64,000 nt of DNA from Clostridium_I sp963725425 (GTDB lineage: Bacteria > Bacillota > Clostridia > Clostridiales > Clostridiaceae): contig CAVRYJ010000044.1 in NCBI GenBank assembly GCA_963725425.1, forward strand, positions 1 to 64,000. Reading direction: 5' to 3'. Made by a program: the position numbers and the translations under genes. This document shows positions 63,892-64,000 of the stretch, piece after piece. Below the pieces are notes generated by a model, which was not told where the DNA came from, did not search any database, and worked only from the letters and a program-made list of their open reading frames with translations. The first letter of the stretch is position 1, and the number at the start of each line of letters is the position of its first letter.

Positions 63892-64000
63892 ATGACTATA
63901 AGAGAGAAAATTAAAAATGGTATGTTGTATGTAGATGTGGGGGAGGGACTTGACGAGGAACGTAGAAGGTGTAAAGAATTATTATATGATTATAACAATA
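63892..64000 (+). CDS. maltose/galactoside O-acetyltransferase, 3' end cut by window edge
   Basis: ATG 63892 follows GGAGGGTATT. The 36 visible residues (MTIREKIKNGMLYVDVGEGL, then DEERRRCKELLYDYN) are the N-terminal helical region of sugar O-acetyltransferases (Maa/LacA/NodL), which transfer acetyl from acetyl-CoA to sugars. It cannot be judged for completeness. A deleted relative is at 34275-34578. Confidence 0.7.
   Translation, partial: MTIREKIKNGMLYVDVGEGLDEERRRCKELLYDYNN

Overview
The window is AT-rich, with strong AGGAGG-type ribosome-binding sites and mostly clostridial-looking proteins. A secreted protein with three ChW repeats (59817-61049) and a hexuronate catabolic cluster point to a saccharolytic Clostridium (sensu stricto), probably of the beijerinckii/acetobutylicum kind. 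The genus is an inference from protein families. No rRNA, tRNA, CRISPR array or phage structural genes were seen.

Layout. (1) 1-13.3 kb is an accessory region full of damaged genes. It holds a partial methyltransferase, an aminoglycoside-phosphotransferase-like kinase, a divergent ThyX-like protein, an alpha/beta hydrolase and an aminoglycoside nucleotidyltransferase. Between them lie fragments of DJ-1/PfpI, PhzF, HxlR, HipA-like kinase, flavodoxin, TipAS, GNAT, AraC-effector, nucleotidyltransferase and TetR genes. (2) 13482-15351 and 37807-39676 are two almost identical direct copies of an IS110-family element of 1870 bp. Each has a transposase, a leader hairpin over the transposase ribosome-binding site, DnaA-box-like 9-mers and a candidate bridge RNA downstream. 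(3) Between the copies lie a macrolide-type glycosyltransferase; a leftward operon of flavin enoate reductase, DUF1097 membrane protein and broken DAPG/phloretin-hydrolase-like gene, with a divergent LysR regulator; a GntR-uxuB-uxuA-hexuronide symporter-GH31 cluster; a 160-nt imperfect palindrome with a possible pseudoknot; a G+C-rich MFS pump with a MerR regulator; and an ArsR-like regulator with a flavodoxin/ferredoxin protein. (4) 39.7-57 kb is dominated by transporters: two half-size ABC exporters, a decayed amino-acid ABC importer, a DHA2 pump with PadR regulator, and another ABC exporter with MarR regulator. Nearly all are frameshifted. A second, broken glycosyltransferase also lies here. 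(5) 57-64 kb has an Rrf2 regulator, a VTT-domain membrane protein, the ChW/leucine-rich-repeat surface protein, a methyltransferase, and a ~1.5 kb unit bounded by ~120-bp inverted repeats that encloses a matrixin-protease fragment and a small membrane-anchored protein.

How the parts work together. The uronate cluster could form a pathway: glycoside uptake by the symporter, GH31 hydrolysis, then fructuronate reduction and mannonate dehydration, under a GntR repressor with palindromic sites. Many other genes are single-gene resistance or detoxification units, each with its own regulator. Tails of Rpn-type (PD-(D/E)XK) transposase genes and a conserved block downstream of them sit next to several of these units, so repeated insertion and decay probably built the region.

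Data caution. At least eight reading frames are restored by adding a single A or T to a homopolymer run. Some 'pseudogenes' here may therefore be sequencing or assembly errors. Internal deletions, nonsense codons and missing gene ends cannot be explained that way and look like genuine decay.
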